A stretch of DNA of 64,000 bases from Brachionus plicatilis (taxonomy: Eukaryota; Rotifera; Eurotatoria; Ploima; Brachionidae). Location of the stretch: positions 144,605-208,604 of the forward strand of contig QEOQ01000561.1 in the NCBI GenBank assembly GCA_010279815.1, given 5' to 3'. Below, one piece after another: positions 11,431-24,298 of this stretch. Every line of letters begins with the position of its first letter. Positions within the stretch are counted from its first letter, which is position 1. Both the position numbers and the translations under genes were made by a program. The notes under the pieces are model-generated. The model was given only the letters and a program-made list of their open reading frames with translations, made no database searches and was not told the DNA's origin.

Positions 11431-13614
11431 TCAATTAATAAAATTTGATTTTTTTAGGTGTCGACAAACGCAATTGCCTTTGGTAATTCCAACAGTGAGA
11501 AATGCATGACGAAATTTTGCCGACAACAAATTGTAAATAACCGGGTTTGAGATACAGTGGAAAAAATAAATTGTAGTAGTTAAATCAGAAATAGTGTTTA
11601 TGATATCAATTTCATTGGCGTCCAAGTTGTTGATCAATAATGGCGGGGAATAAAATTGTCTAAAATTAGACCAAAGTATAAAAATTCTAATGGGCAATTG
11701 ACAACAAAAGAATATCAATGTTATCAACGAGATAACTATAGTAAAATTAATTTTGTTATAAGAAGAATATGAGTGTTTGAATGATTTAATTCTGGTGAGC
11801 ATAACTTGGTTTGAATTGATGGATTTTTTTGTGCTAAAATTTTTGATTGTATGTAAATGATTTACACCAAAATCAGTGTTGAATGAATTTGAATTTTTGA
11901 CGTTCAATTCTTCACTTTTAGTGCATCTACAGTCATAGTTATTTTTGGTACCCGAAAAACAAAAAGAACATGAACGAGACCTTTTTTTGTTCCATTTAAA
12001 GGTAGATGTTTTCATTTTACCAGGTTCAAGTTTTTTGTTTTCCAAAATGCTGTCTCTATTTATAAATTTTGATTTTTCACCTTCTGATAAGCTAGCCAAA
12101 TTCTTGTTTAGCTTTGACTTTAACATGATTGAGTTTTTTGAGTGTATTCTTAGACCGTTTTGTCTACTGGATGAGCTGAAAAACAGGTTATGTTTACGCA
12201 AGTTGATGATAATATAAATGTATAAAAATGCTAGACATATAGTAGGTAAAAAGATAAACAATACATTGAATATTAAAACGTATAAAAGCTTTATTTTTGA
12301 CAGATTTAACCAACATTGTTCGACTACAGAGCTATACTCGGTCATTAACAAAAATGGTGATGAAACTAACAAAGCCACTAACCAAATTGAGACCAGTGTG
12401 AAAGTAGAATTTTGACCATTGAATAAAATTTTCACCTTAAATTTAATTTTAATGAATAGTTTGATTGATGTTAAACAAAAAAAATCACTTATAATTACTT
12501 TTGATTTAAAACTTAAAATCGGTATTTTAGTATTTTAAAGGCTTAAAATTTATTGGAAAATAATCAAAAATTTATTTTCTTAAAATATGAATAAATGTTT
12601 AAATCTTGTATAAGGTTATTCAATTCATTGATATTAAAAGATATTTAAAGATATTGAAAGATATTTCCACATTTCTTTGACGCTAAAAATAACTTTTTTC
12701 TATTTAATTCTCATGCATACTTAAACAATATAGATTGTTTTATTTAAAGTTAAAATCAAACAATTTTATAATAATTTCTGTCATAATTTTTTTTTATTAA
12801 TTCATCAAATAACTAAACCATTTGGTATTTAAGATATCAAAATAGGAATAAAAATATTTTAGTAAAAATTTTTGGTTCAATTAAATAAAAGGAAAAAATA
12901 TTTCTCCAAGCAGTGTCTGTATAGCTGTTCTAAATTTAACTATTAATTAACGCATTTCTCTTAAAACGATAATAATAATAATATTTTGACAAAATACTTA
13001 GAAGTTCTTATAATTTGAGAGATGAAAAAGTTTCTTAATTCGATAACTAATTCAAATAATCTCAAAAAATTTTATTGATTTTTATTTAAGTACTTGAATT
13101 AATATTGATACGAAATAAAAGTTCTTATTAAAATATTCTGAAACATGGTTTAAAATAAAAAAAAACTTACTGATAATGGTCTAGAAATGGCAAAATAGCG
13201 TTCCAAACTAATGAAAATGATGGTCAACGATGAAACTGTGGTAACACAATGTTCAATAAAGTAATACAATTTGCAGTAGACCAAACCAAAATTCCAGACA
13301 TCGGGTGACAAAAGATCAGATATGGCTACAGGTATGCATACAATAATGACCAACAAATCGGCAACACTCAGATTAGTGAAAAAATAATTGGTATACTGTC
13401 TGAGCTCTTTTTTGAAAAGAAAAACAAATACAACTAATAAATTTGTAAATAAGCCAAAAAAAAACATGACTGAATACATGATACAAAAAAACATTGAGCC
13501 ATTTCCGATCTCTCTTGATTGAAAATTGTCATAGTTAATTTTTGTTTTAAATTTGGTCCAATTCAAAAAGTGTTCACTGCTTGAATTTGGCAAAAAAGTT
13601 TCGCTTTTGAACAT
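11431..13614 (-). CDS. Rhodopsin-family (class A) peptide-type GPCR
   Basis: Two exons (13614-13171 and 12435-11431, both phase 0) give 482 residues. Seen: an Asn-rich extracellular N-terminus with NSS and NWT sites; TM1 with GLFTNLLVV; TM2 NLSVADLLVI; TM3 ending SLERYFAISRPL (ERY form of DRY); the conserved disulfide pair in LVYCKLYYF and EQCWLNL; TM6 ICCQLP-type CCQLPIRIF; TM7 CISNPVIYNLLSAKFRHAF (NPxxY). The third intracellular loop is very long, about 150 basic/serine-rich residues. The overall pattern is like neuropeptide receptors of the TRH, neuromedin U and FMRFamide groups; the ligand cannot be told from sequence. The 735-bp intron falls just after ERYFAISRPLS, a common place in this superfamily. 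ATG at 13614 gives a complete TM1. Confidence 0.85.
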
Positions 13615-16379
13615 ATTCGCCCTTAATTTATATAAAACTCATTTGTTTTTAAATAAAATCTAATAATAATAAAAGAATTTATATTTATTTAGTTTATAAA
13701 TTAAGTTAGTGAATTAAAAAGGCTGTATTTTCAAATCTTATATTATCCAAAGCCTTTATTAAAATAGCAATTATTTCCTAAAAAATATTAGTTATTAAAT
13801 CTGAACCGTTAAATTCAAATAAAGCTTATAATATTTGAATAAAAATAGCTGAAAATTATATCGATAGAAAAATTTTGAACAAATGTCTTTACTATTAAGA
13901 ATAATTATTTTTGAACAGATGAAAACTATTAAGGGAATTAAGAAACAATCTTGAAAATATTAAAAAAATTCCAGTTAGAAAAATGGCTCATAATTTAAAT
14001 TTTAATTTAGAAAGCTTGTTTAAATATTAAGATATATTGATGAACTTGCCCCAATGAATCTAGTTAAAATTTTGATATACGATACATTTTCTAGAGTGCT
14101 AACATTTTTCTCTCTGACTATCGAAAACAAGATCAATAAAGTTAATATTCCTCTTTAATAAGAAGGGTTCGAATTTTAATGAAGCATTTAAAGCTAGATT
14201 AAAAACTCAAATTCTAAAACATTAAAAAAATTAGGAATATTGCTAAAATTCTCTTTGAATTTTTGGGATAATAAAATAATCCATACAGATGTTTTTTTTA
14301 GAAAAGATTTCTTTTATGTAAAATCTAATTATCGTTTCTTCCCGTGAATTTATTTCAAAGAGTAATTGGTTTAAATCCTGAGATTTCCGAAAATATCATC
14401 TGAAATCATATCAAAAACAAAAATCCAAATCTTAAAATAAAGCTTGCGATTATCTTTATTAGTTATTGGCAGTTTTGCATTTAAAGGATTAAAATAAAAA
14501 ATTTTAAATTATTTTGTCGAAAGAGCTTAGGAATTTAAAGTTTCGTAAACTTCTTAAAAATGATCGATTGATACTATGATCCTAAAAAACCAAATCCACT
14601 AAGTTAGATAATGAAATATTTTAATTTTACTTAAATTCCAAGATCGAATGAAAAAATTGACATATTTTTTTTCAATTATTTGAATATTTTGACTTTTAAA
14701 GCCAAGTAAATAAATTTAATTTATTTTTTAATTATTTTCAGAATAAAATTTGGCATTTATCGAATAACGATTAAGCTTTCAACTGTATATTTTTTAATAG
14801 CTACTCTTTTTCCTCACAAACATGAAAATTTATCTAATCTATAGATTTAAAAGATTCTAAAAATTTTCTTGAAACAAAATGAATATTTATCAAAATTTAA
14901 AAATTTATCGACGATCTCTCTTCCAGGGGCATATATTAACCATCTTTTAAGGAAATTATTAAACCATTTGCAAAACATCAATACATTTAAATAATTAATT
15001 TTTTTTCTTTAAATAAATTATTTAGAACGATACTTGAATAGAAAAATTTTGTTATTGATATTATTTTTCATCACAAATAAACACATTTAGAAAGATTTTT
15101 TTTTCAGACATTTAAATTATTCTTCTGAAAATTTTAATCAATCGAAGCCTATTAATGGTTACTTTCTATAAAACACACATATCTTTATTATTTACAATAG
15201 TTGATTTCTATAGTATTTATAAATGAAGAAATTTCAGAAACAGTTTACATAAATTGCTAGAATAAATATCTGTTTAAAAACATAGTATATCCTAGAATGT
15301 TGATTTTAAAAGTAGTGCATTAAAAATCATACAGAAAAGCTCAAGCAAACGCGAAAATTTTAAAGACTTTGAATTGAATGGTAAAACTTCTAAAACATTT
15401 TTTAAAATAATCTTTAACACTTTCGATATAAAAATAACTGAAAAAAGTCTAATCAAAATTAAAGATTTTCGCCTAGACAAGCTAGATTGTCAAGCATTTT
15501 TTTTATTTAAAAAATTTGTGTCAAAAATTTAGGTTTAAAATTCTTTTGAATATGATCTTATTATTTTTAAAGATTTTAAAACCACTATATATGTCTGTTT
15601 TAATTAATTAAGTGAATTATTAATTATTCAAAATACCATTATACACATTTGCATCATTTATTGAATTTTGATATTTTAAGTGCCTTTTTAAATAAAAAAT
15701 TGAGAGAAATTTTAATCAAGAAAATTAACTTTTACGCATACTACCTTTTTAATTGAAATATTTTTCAGAATAAAATCTATTAAATTGAGACTTAAATCTA
15801 AAATTAGTATATTTGACACGCAAATGACTAAAAATCTAAATAATAAAAATAATCCCACTTCGAATTATAAAGAATAAATGAACTTTGAAATTTTATCAAA
15901 CATTTATCATAGTAAAATTAAGTAAATTAATTGAATAATTAATTTGCAAAAAAAGTATAATTAATTTATGGGCCTGTTTGTTTGAAAATTTTTTTTATAT
16001 TAAAAGACGATTTTTTTGTTTTTAGGTAACAATAATCGTGGAGAAAAATTATTTCCGGTCCCATGTGACCTTTATCCCCATTTTTATTAGCAAACTTAAA
16101 AACCAGAGACAATCTACAAGTCCCAGGAGCTAAAATTTTATATTTTCTTTTATTGCCTTTATTGAATTTGGTATCAAATTTCTAAATTTCTAGATCTCAA
16201 AATTATTTATTGAGATACGAATTGTAAGATGGTCTTTTAATCTCTTACAAAAAATTAATTTACCAAAAAAAAATCAAAAGCTAAAATCAAAGTAAAGTTA
16301 AGTTTGATTTAGAAAAACTAATGATTCTTGTACATTTTGAAGCTAATTTTTTCTTTAATTCGTAATTTTTGTGTTAAAA
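13615..16379. other. Intergenic region GPCR / AUH
   Basis: About 2.8 kb between divergent genes. A+T-rich throughout; the one 62-codon minus frame near 15.3 kb has no recognisable domain or splice context. I see no gene or repeat here. Confidence 0.4.
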
Positions 16380-17423
16380 ATGTTTAAACTTAGATACAGT
16401 TTGGCAAAATTTACCACTAGCGCGTTAAATTTGGAAGCTCGCAAAATATCCACCCGGAGCCTAGTTTTAGCAAAATTTTTGACAGAAAATAAAATCAAGA
16501 CAAAAAACGAAAGCTCAATTTTATCTTCTTATCCTAGCACTTCGAGCAAAAAATCAATCTCGACAGGAAGTGAACAATCAGAGTTAATTGTTCAGCATTT
16601 AAGCGAAGGAATAGTTGAACTACAGCTGAACAGATCTCTTGGAAAAAATTCTCTGAGCAAGAAATTACTCTTCGAAGTAAGATCACCGGATTTCTATTTA
16701 AAAAAAAAAAAAAGTAATTCTAGCTTCTAATAGTTTGAGGTTTTTATCAACAGCATTCGCTATGATAGAAAAGCCCGGTGTGTAATTATTCGAAGTTTGG
16801 TTCCTGGTGTTTTTTGCGCAGGTGCTGATTTAAAAGAAAGAGCAAAAATGCAGCAGGAAGAAGTGGGACCTTTTGTTTCAAGAACCAGAAAATTATTTGA
16901 TGAATTATCCTGTTTACCGGTGCCAATAATAGCAGCAATAGATGGAGTCGCACTTGGAGGGGGACTAGAAATGGCATTGGCTTGTGATATACGAGTAGCG
17001 TCTTCGTCAGCCAAAATGGGTCTAGTTGAGACAAAACTGGCCATAATTCCAGGTGCAGGTGGCACCCAGCGCTTGACCAAGTTAATCGGCATATCCAGAG
17101 CAAAGGAGTTGATTTACACTGGCAAAATTTTGGATGGCGATGAAGCGCTGAAAGTCGGTGTAGTAAACTACAGTGAGAAGCAGAACGATCAAGGAGATGC
17201 AGCATATAAAAAAGCCTTCCAAATAGCAAGTGAAATTGTAAAAAATGGTCCGATTGCTGTACAAATGGCTAAAAGCGCTATTGATTCCGGGGCCCATGTG
17301 GATATTCGCACTGGCTTGAAAATAGAAGAACTGTGCTACTCCAGACTCATTTCAACCAAAGATCGTATTGAAGGACTTACTGCATTTAAAGAAAAACGAG
17401 CACCTAAATATCTAGGTGAATGA
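16380..17423 (+). CDS. AUH: Methylglutaconyl-CoA hydratase, AUH (enoyl-CoA hydratase family)
   Basis: Exons 16380-16676 and 16734-17423 around a 57-bp intron give 328 residues (human 339). AUH hydrates 3-methylglutaconyl-CoA in mitochondrial leucine breakdown and can bind AU-rich RNA. The N-terminus ([20 protein letters not shown]) is basic and hydroxylated with no acid until Glu18, as expected of a mitochondrial presequence. Crotonase-fold blocks seen: [27 protein letters not shown] (oxyanion region), [45 protein letters not shown] (with the catalytic-type Glu), and the C-terminal [17 protein letters not shown]. Splicing at tctaatag|TTTGAG gives an alignment to human AUH without a gap; the later cag at about 16752 would lose conserved residues. 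Confidence 0.94.
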
Positions 17424-17452
17424 TTTATTTAAGATTTTGTTTGAAAAGTATA

Positions 17453-17458
17453 AATAAA
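17453..17458 (+). terminator. Poly(A) signal AATAAA for AUH
   Basis: A canonical AATAAA 30 bp after the AUH stop. It lies only 7 bp from the stop codon of the opposing NitFhit gene, so the AUH 3' UTR should run into NitFhit coding sequence. Confidence 0.5.
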
Positions 17459-17464
17459 GATAGT

Positions 17465-20400
17465 TTAATAGCCAAAAAGTTTTCTTAATTCATTGGCCTC
17501 TTGTGCCATTTCTTCCATAGTTCTTAGTCCAGTGGACATATCTTTGTCATGATCCCGTAATTTGTCGTAAATCTCATCTTTTTCAAAGTCACCTTTTCGC
17601 CTCGGCAAAATATGCATATGCACGTGCTAAAAATTAAAATGTTTAGAAATCGAGATTTTAAAATAAAAGCTATCAATGAACAATTTAATTTAAAAATTTC
17701 CTTCTTCATCTTATTTCCTTTCGGGTGGAAATTAGTTTCACAGTAAAGATTAATTTAAAATTTAATTACAGTATATTTAGGTAGATACAACTGAAAAACA
17801 TTCACACAATCACAATATGAATTTTCGTACTGTCATAATTTATAATCTTGTTCTATAGAAAGCTATTGATTCAATTAAATGAAAAAAAAAATTAGCGATG
17901 CATGATGTTTCTTAAAATTTTTTTCAAAAAATAATAAAAATTAGTAATTTATTCTTTAAAAATTTATTTAAACTGGTCATTTAAAAGGGAATGATAGAAA
18001 CATTTTTTATATCCGCAATATATTCTTTGTTATTTTTTTACAAATACTTAATTAAAATAACAACTTTAACGACTTGTTTTGAGTTGCTTTGATCCGGAAT
18101 TTAAATTCCTTTAAATTTGTTGTCAAAAATTAAAAAAATACTCAAAAATCAATATTTAAACTGATTATAGATCAAAATGCAATTCTTTTTTTCTTCTTCT
18201 TGCATTTAGAAGAATCTTTTTTAATCAAATAAAACAGGAAATAAGAAAAAAATCTTATTTTACTGAAAACTTTTTCATAAGGCTGTTGTTCAATTTATAA
18301 TTAGATTAAAACGATTTTTTTTTAATTTTACACAAGAAGATCGAAATTTTTTTAGTATTTAGACAATAATTTATAAAGACGCATTTGATCTTTTCTTTTT
18401 TAAACCAAAATTTTAATCAAAAAATAATATTATTGTTTGTGATAACTTTTTATTTAATATATTTTAAAGATAGAGGAAAAGAACTAAACATTTTTGTAAT
18501 CTTTTTTTTAATTTGCTCCTTAAAGAAAATTTAATTGTTGCATAAGTTACCAGTCATTTTCACTAAAAATTTTTGATGATATTTTTTAAAACAATTATGA
18601 CATTATTGGAATAAGGATACCATTAAATCTTGATACTGTGTAAAAAAATCAAGAGCTCATTCTAGGTGGTGTTTGCCAAGATGCTTAAATTTATTCTGAA
18701 AAATTGAAGAGGATAAATAAAGTTATTCTCAATTGTTATCAGGAATAGGTCAATAAAAATTGGCTCATTGCTCGCTACCTTTAGATTTTTATCTGTTGCA
18801 TTCTGATGAAGTTAAAAAAGGTGAATCTTGCCTGTCAAGGGACCGGATGATTCCGTATGGACATATAAAGAATTGTCAGAAAATGAATGAATTTTTATCA
18901 AAGCTTTGGAATTTTTTTTTGTAGTTTTTTTGTTTTTTTAAACAAAATACAACTTTTTTGTTAAAATGACATAAAAAATAAAAAAACATTTTTTTCCTAA
19001 TTATTTGATACTAATTTTGCTAAAAGAAGTCTGAAAAACTGATTTTTTTTTCAAGTGTTAGTAAACTTTTTGAAAAAGATTTCATTTTTATTGAAAATAA
19101 TCAAAAAAATTTACTTTAACAGATTGACCAGACTCAGGTCCATCTTGAATTCCGAAATTCAACGATGTTGCATTAAAATGTCTCTCTAGCTTAGCCGCTA
19201 CATATTTAGCTGTGTGAAACAAATCAATGGCCTCTTCACTAGTCATATCGTCTACTCTATGACGAATAAGTTTCGGTATAACCATGGCATCTTAATAGAC
19301 CATTGAAAATCAAATACAAAAAAAATGTATTTTTACGTCCTGGCACTATGGGCTTAATATTGACACATGCATAGCAATGTTGGGTCTCCAAGAACACAGC
19401 TTTGTTGTCAACTTTAATTTTTTCGCTGAAGTCATAAAAATCTTTGTCAATTTTTTCTTTAAAAAAATAAAATCTTTTTAAATTAAACAAAAAAAGGGCT
19501 TTTATTTCTTGCTTTTAATAATCGGATATTGAAGATACAAATCAGATCTTATACTGTTCAATATTGGCATCGATTTTCTTACTTCCTGTAAATAAGCAAA
19601 ATCAAGCTCCACTACCTGCATACACGGACTCTCTTTTTTTAAATCAACTAGAACTTTGCCCCACGGATCGACCACCATGGAGTGACCATACGACGATCTT
19701 TTTTCATTATGTTTACCAACTTGAGCTGCTGCAATTACAAAGCATTGATTTTCAATAGCTCGAGCTCTAAGCAGTACTTTCCAATGAGCTTCACCTGTCG
19801 GTTCTGTAAAAACACTCGGATATGTCAAAATGTCGGCACCGAATTTCCTTAATATATTGCTCATTTGAGGAAATCTCAAATCGTAGCACTAATAGCAAAA
19901 TTAGAATTTTATAAGTTCGATTTTACAAAGACTTGTGTGCTAGTCAAAATTTAAGCCAAATCTTAATTAAATAAAATTTTTAAAATGTAATAGCTTAAGA
20001 AATAATTTTTTTTAGAAAATCAGGAAAATGTTATTATATATTTAGAGATAAGTAATAAAGATAAGAGCCTTAATTAAAATAATTAAAATAATTAATTCAG
20101 ATTAAAATAAAATTTTTTTAGGTAAAATTATTTTAAGATTTTTGATTAAAATATCTAATTATTTTCATTTTGTAAATCAAATAAAATAGCTTTTAAATGA
20201 AAAAAATATTATTTAATCAATTTTCAAAAAACATACACCCAAGACACCTGATCATTGTCCAAACGTAACCTAGCATTGTGAAATTTCATACAAAACTTCC
20301 AAAACAAAAATAAAATGATTTTATAACTTTTGTTCTAAGTCTCAAAAAGTTTTTCTATAAATTAAATAAAAAGAAACAACTTTTGCTTAAGCTCCTGCGG

Positions 20401-22572
20401 AAGTCTGCAAAATCTGTGCAAATAAATTAATTTTTAATACCTTTAAATAGGGTACAACTTTGCGGAATTTGCAAAAATTTGAAAAGTAGATGAAATAAAA
20501 GTTGTTTCACTTTGTTTCATTAACACTGTTACAGTTTTGTTCAGAGAACAAGTTTTTGCCATTTAGATCAAAAGTTACGAAAAATAGTTTAAGTTTTATA
20601 TGAAATTTCAAAATGCCGCATAACACAATCAAAAAATACGGCTAAAAAAAGCAGTAGTATTTTTCAGAGTTAATATTAAGTTGAATAAAATTTAATAGTT
20701 AGAAAGCTTACTTAGAAAAAAACAATAAGTATGAACTCGAAAGTACTTTTTGAAGTTTTATTTAAAATAAAAAGTTTGCAGCCATTAATTTGCTTTTGAT
20801 TCCTTAATGAATTGAAATTGATTTATTGAAAATAAAAAATCCAAGTATCCACCCTAGATTAAAACTCTTGCCTCGCAGGTATCAACTTAGTTCCTAAAGC
20901 TGAATGTCTGAGGATGCATCCGAAACGTTTCAAGACTAAAACGGTAATTGCCGGGTTAATTAAGATAATAATTTGTTAAATTTTTTGTAAATAAAACATT
21001 TTACCCGTAGTGAAAAAAATATGTAATACACCCTACGTATCACTTGATCATCTCAACTGATGCGCAATGATAAGTAAAAATTAATATACTTGTCACGTAT
21101 CTCAGAAGATAGACGCTTCTAGATATAAACATCTAAATAATAGCTCACATCTTCTCTTAATTATAAGCCCGTGTTCTTGTTCTCGAACTCATGGCTATAA
21201 ATAATGATTCCATTCTATTCAAAAGTATACTTGTTTTATCATTCATTGACCCGCCTCACAAATATTAAGAAATTTTTTCTTATGATGGGCGAAAATTAGT
21301 ATTACAGTACCGTACCAGCCGAACCGTACCATAAACGGCGCCGTACCGGTTGGTACGGTTCAGCGCCGCTTAGGGGGCATGTCGTTTTTGAAATACCCAC
21401 TGTAAGTCTTAAAAAAAAGGAATTTTTAATTTAAAAAAATTTCCATGTGACAGGTTAAATCTCAAAAAAGTTAAAAGTTTAAACTTTAATATTATCTTAA
21501 AGAAATAAAAGATAAAAAATTACTCAAAGAAACTAAAAATCAACTTGTAATACTTTTTTTTTATTATTTAAGTAATTTTTATTTATTTTTCTTGAAATTT
21601 TGATTTGAAATTTTTTTAATTGATCAGCCAGGCTTTCAAATTAAAATATTTTTTTATATGAAAATTATTTTCAAAATCATGAAATAATTTTTTCCCAAAA
21701 TTCTATATTACTTGATTTTTAAAGTGAATCTGAAAAGAGTTTTATTAAAAGAATGGACACTCAATCAATTGATATTTAACGATAAAAGCCTAAGAAATAA
21801 TGTATTTCTTTTTTACAATATTGAAAAATTCTTTAGAAAAATCAATTTATCATAATTTCCAAATAAAAAGACTTGATAATAAATTTTTCTACTGACTTGG
21901 ACACAAATCTAGATTATTATCTGTTTACTATGCAATTTCCCAATGTTCCTACAGGGCTCTCCATAGGCATATAAAAATCTGAACCAGGTACTGTGTAATC
22001 AGCCTCTTTAAGCGAAGTTATAACATCGCCATTTTTCAAATTAACTTCGAATAAATGAACTTTATCATAAATTCCCTTAATTTCGCCTTTATCGCTTAAA
22101 ACAACACTTGTGTTGTAAATTTTCGGGTGCTCATGGGTGCCTATTTTTCTATGAAAGCTTCCAATGGAAATCCAAACTTTGAGTGTTGATGCCAGTTCTC
22201 TCAATTTAGTTATAAATTCACCATCTAAAGTTTCACCTTTTTCAATAGATGCACTCACTGATTTTTCAATGTAATCACACGCCTCAGGCAAAAAGACCAT
22301 CTAAGGCACAAAACTTTAATTTTTATTTTTTAAATCAGAAAAGCTACTTCAGCGCCCTGATCTTTAGCCCTGGTGATCAAATCTTTACATATGTTGAAAT
22401 TTTGATTTTTGTCTTCGTTACAGGTAAGTTGACAGATGCCTATTTTGTGTTTAGATGTTCTAGGACTTAAGAGAAGATCTTGGTTCGATTCTGAGACAAA
22501 AACTGATGACATTCTTTGACACAAAAAATAAGAAAATTTAAATGATTTCAATAGGGTTAATTTATAATTCAT
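17465..22572 (-). CDS. NitFhit: NitFhit fusion: nitrilase-like NIT1 domain plus FHIT histidine-triad hydrolase
   Basis: Six exons (22572-22348, 22300-21929, 19888-19513, 19456-19337, 19290-19115, 17626-17465) give 476 residues, close to the fly and worm fusions. Nit acts on deaminated glutathione; Fhit hydrolyses diadenosine polyphosphates. Nitrilase triad seen: FLPEA (E81), YDKVHLF (K155), CYDLRFP (C200), then RASYGHSMVV-type RSSYGHSMVVDPWG. The Fhit half shows AVFLETQHCYACVN, KPIVPGH, FGIQDGPESGQSVK and the triad HVHMHILPRR (H424/H426/H428). All introns are GT-AG except the one joining the halves (19457-19512), which needs a GC donor; otherwise the frame meets a TAA at 19504. The first 21 residues before the second Met look like a mitochondrial presequence. 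Introns of 2.0 and 1.5 kb; the larger holds a MITE. Confidence 0.9.
20272..20617. mobile_element. Palindromic MITE, GAAATTTCATACAAAAC family
   Basis: Inverted arms AGCATTGTGAAATTTCATAC... and the complement of GGCATTTTGAAATTTCATAT. Inner motifs are shared with the copies at 23674 and 42728: AACTTTTGTTCTAA, TTGCAAA/TTTGCA runs and GCGGAAGTCTGC. It lies in an intron of NitFhit. The target duplication is eroded (5 of 9). Confidence 0.7.
20860..21390. repeat. Probable retroelement remnant with GC-rich palindromic segments
   Basis: Unlike its surroundings this stretch is of mixed composition. It has a palindromic stem, GGATGCATCC, inside CTGA-stem-GAAAC (20908-20926), and a block of repeated GTACCG/CGGTAC motifs (21306-21353). 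It lies within the large NitFhit intron. It looks like transposon sequence, but no coding frame or terminal repeat fixes the class. Confidence 0.3.
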
Positions 22573-24298
22573 TAATTTAGATCTAAAAAACTCATTAAAT
22601 TTTTAAGGACCCTAAAAACCATCTATTCACAATCAATATACTAAAATACTTTATTGAAATATGTTAACTTTTTTTATTTTATTATTGAAAATCTGAATAA
22701 TAACTTTAAAGATCTTAAAAACATTATTTAAGTTCATGATGAAGATTCAATGACCATGCTCTTTGACTATTATTAAATAATGTTTCATTTTATTTTTTTA
22801 AATAAAATTTAATACAGAAGCATATCTTTTAGCATCATTTTAAAACATCCCCACGAATAATTATTTTTATTTTTTCAGACATTAATAATTGAGTTGTCAT
22901 TCGATTAGTTCGAAAACCGCTAATTAAAAGCATAAAAACGAGCATAAAAAATTCAAAATAAAATGGCATTCATTTAAAGAAATCTTTTTAAGTATTATTT
23001 TTGATTCATTTAAATTAGGACTATAAAATAACAGGTTTTTATCTAACTTTTTTAGTATTAATTAGATTGCAGTTTCTATAGAATGTGAAAAAAAATACAA
23101 CAATTCTTTTTAAACCATTTTAATTTATTAAAATCAAATTTTCAAATTAATTTTATTTGCTTAAATTTATTCGAATAAAAAAAGCCAATTAAATAAATTA
23201 AATTAAATAAAATTAATTAATTAATTAATTAAATTAAATTAAATTCTATCAATTTTTTAATAAGATTTTTATTTTTTTTGAAAAATAAATTTTTTGAACA
23301 TTATTTAAAACCTTACTCTCTTCTGACCCACAACTAACCACTATTTTTCTTTAAGAAAATTTCTAAAAAATTAAATTCTACTTACATTAAATTTTAAAAA
23401 TTTATAACATTTAATTACATTTAATTGATTTTGATGTTCAATAAAGGTCACGTTATTTACGCAAAAAAGCGAAAAAAAAAAGTTTATTTTTACGCACTAC
23501 AAAAAATATGCTTCTGAAATAAATTTCATAACTATTAAATACACTAAAACCATTTTTAAAAATTTATTAATAAAAAATTTTGACAATAAACTTTAATTTT
23601 CCACAGATATAAGTCATTTTATACTCTTTTGAACAACTTGAAGACTAGGCTTACAATTGTTTTAGTTGAGAGGGGCAAATTTCATACAAAACTTAAACTA
23701 TTTTTCGTGAAAAAATAAAATAATTTCATAACTTTTGATCTAAATGACAAAAACTTGTTCTGTTAATGAAACAAAGTGGAACAACTTTTGTTTTATCTAC
23801 TGCGGAAGTCTGCCAAATCTTTGCAAATTAATTGCGATTTTGATGTTGATACTTTTGAATAAGGTCAATTTTCAAGACTTCAGCATTAGGTGAATCAAAA
23901 GTTGTTTCACTTGGTTTCATTCACAGAACAACTGTTTGACATTTAGAACAAAAGTTGTAGATTTTTTTTATTTCTGTATTGGAAGTTTTGTATGAAATTT
24001 CACAATACCGTCGAGATATAGATCTAATTATAGAAAAAGAAAATAAAGCAAAACAACTATAGTGGTCAAATCCTGTGGAAATGAAGTAAATTTTAATTAC
24101 TTCAGCAAAGCAATGATAGTATTTTGTTCAATTTTCAATAAATTATTTTAAGATATTGATTGTCATAGGTTCAAAAAGTAGACAACTTTCGGCAAGCCAG
24201 CACCGATTGATAAATTCAGCATATAAAAGTAATTAAATGTCACAAAAATTTATTTTCAATAGAAAAAAAAATTAATAATTAATAATGAAAAAATATTT
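22573..24298. other. Intergenic region NitFhit / ICMT
   Basis: 1.7 kb upstream of NitFhit and downstream of ICMT. It contains a TTAATTAA microsatellite near 23.2 kb and the MITE at 23674-24009; otherwise I see nothing. Confidence 0.4.
23674..24009. mobile_element. Palindromic MITE, GAAATTTCATACAAAAC family
   Basis: Arms GGCAAATTTCATACAAAACT and the complement of GGTATTGTGAAATTTCATAC. Internal CTGCGGAAGTCTGC, GAAACAAAGTGGAACAACTT and TTTAGAACAAAAGTTGTA are shared with the copies at 20272 and 42728. Flanks GTTGAGAGG and GTCGAGATA match at 6 of 9. Confidence 0.75.

Noticed and set aside
17465..19500. FHIT as an independent gene
   Set aside because: No ATG opens the frame upstream of AVFLET, and Nit exons precede it in phase through the GC-AG intron.
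20908..20930. Functional hammerhead ribozyme
   Set aside because: Stem II cannot form next to an intact CUGANGA core; kept only as a low-interest motif.
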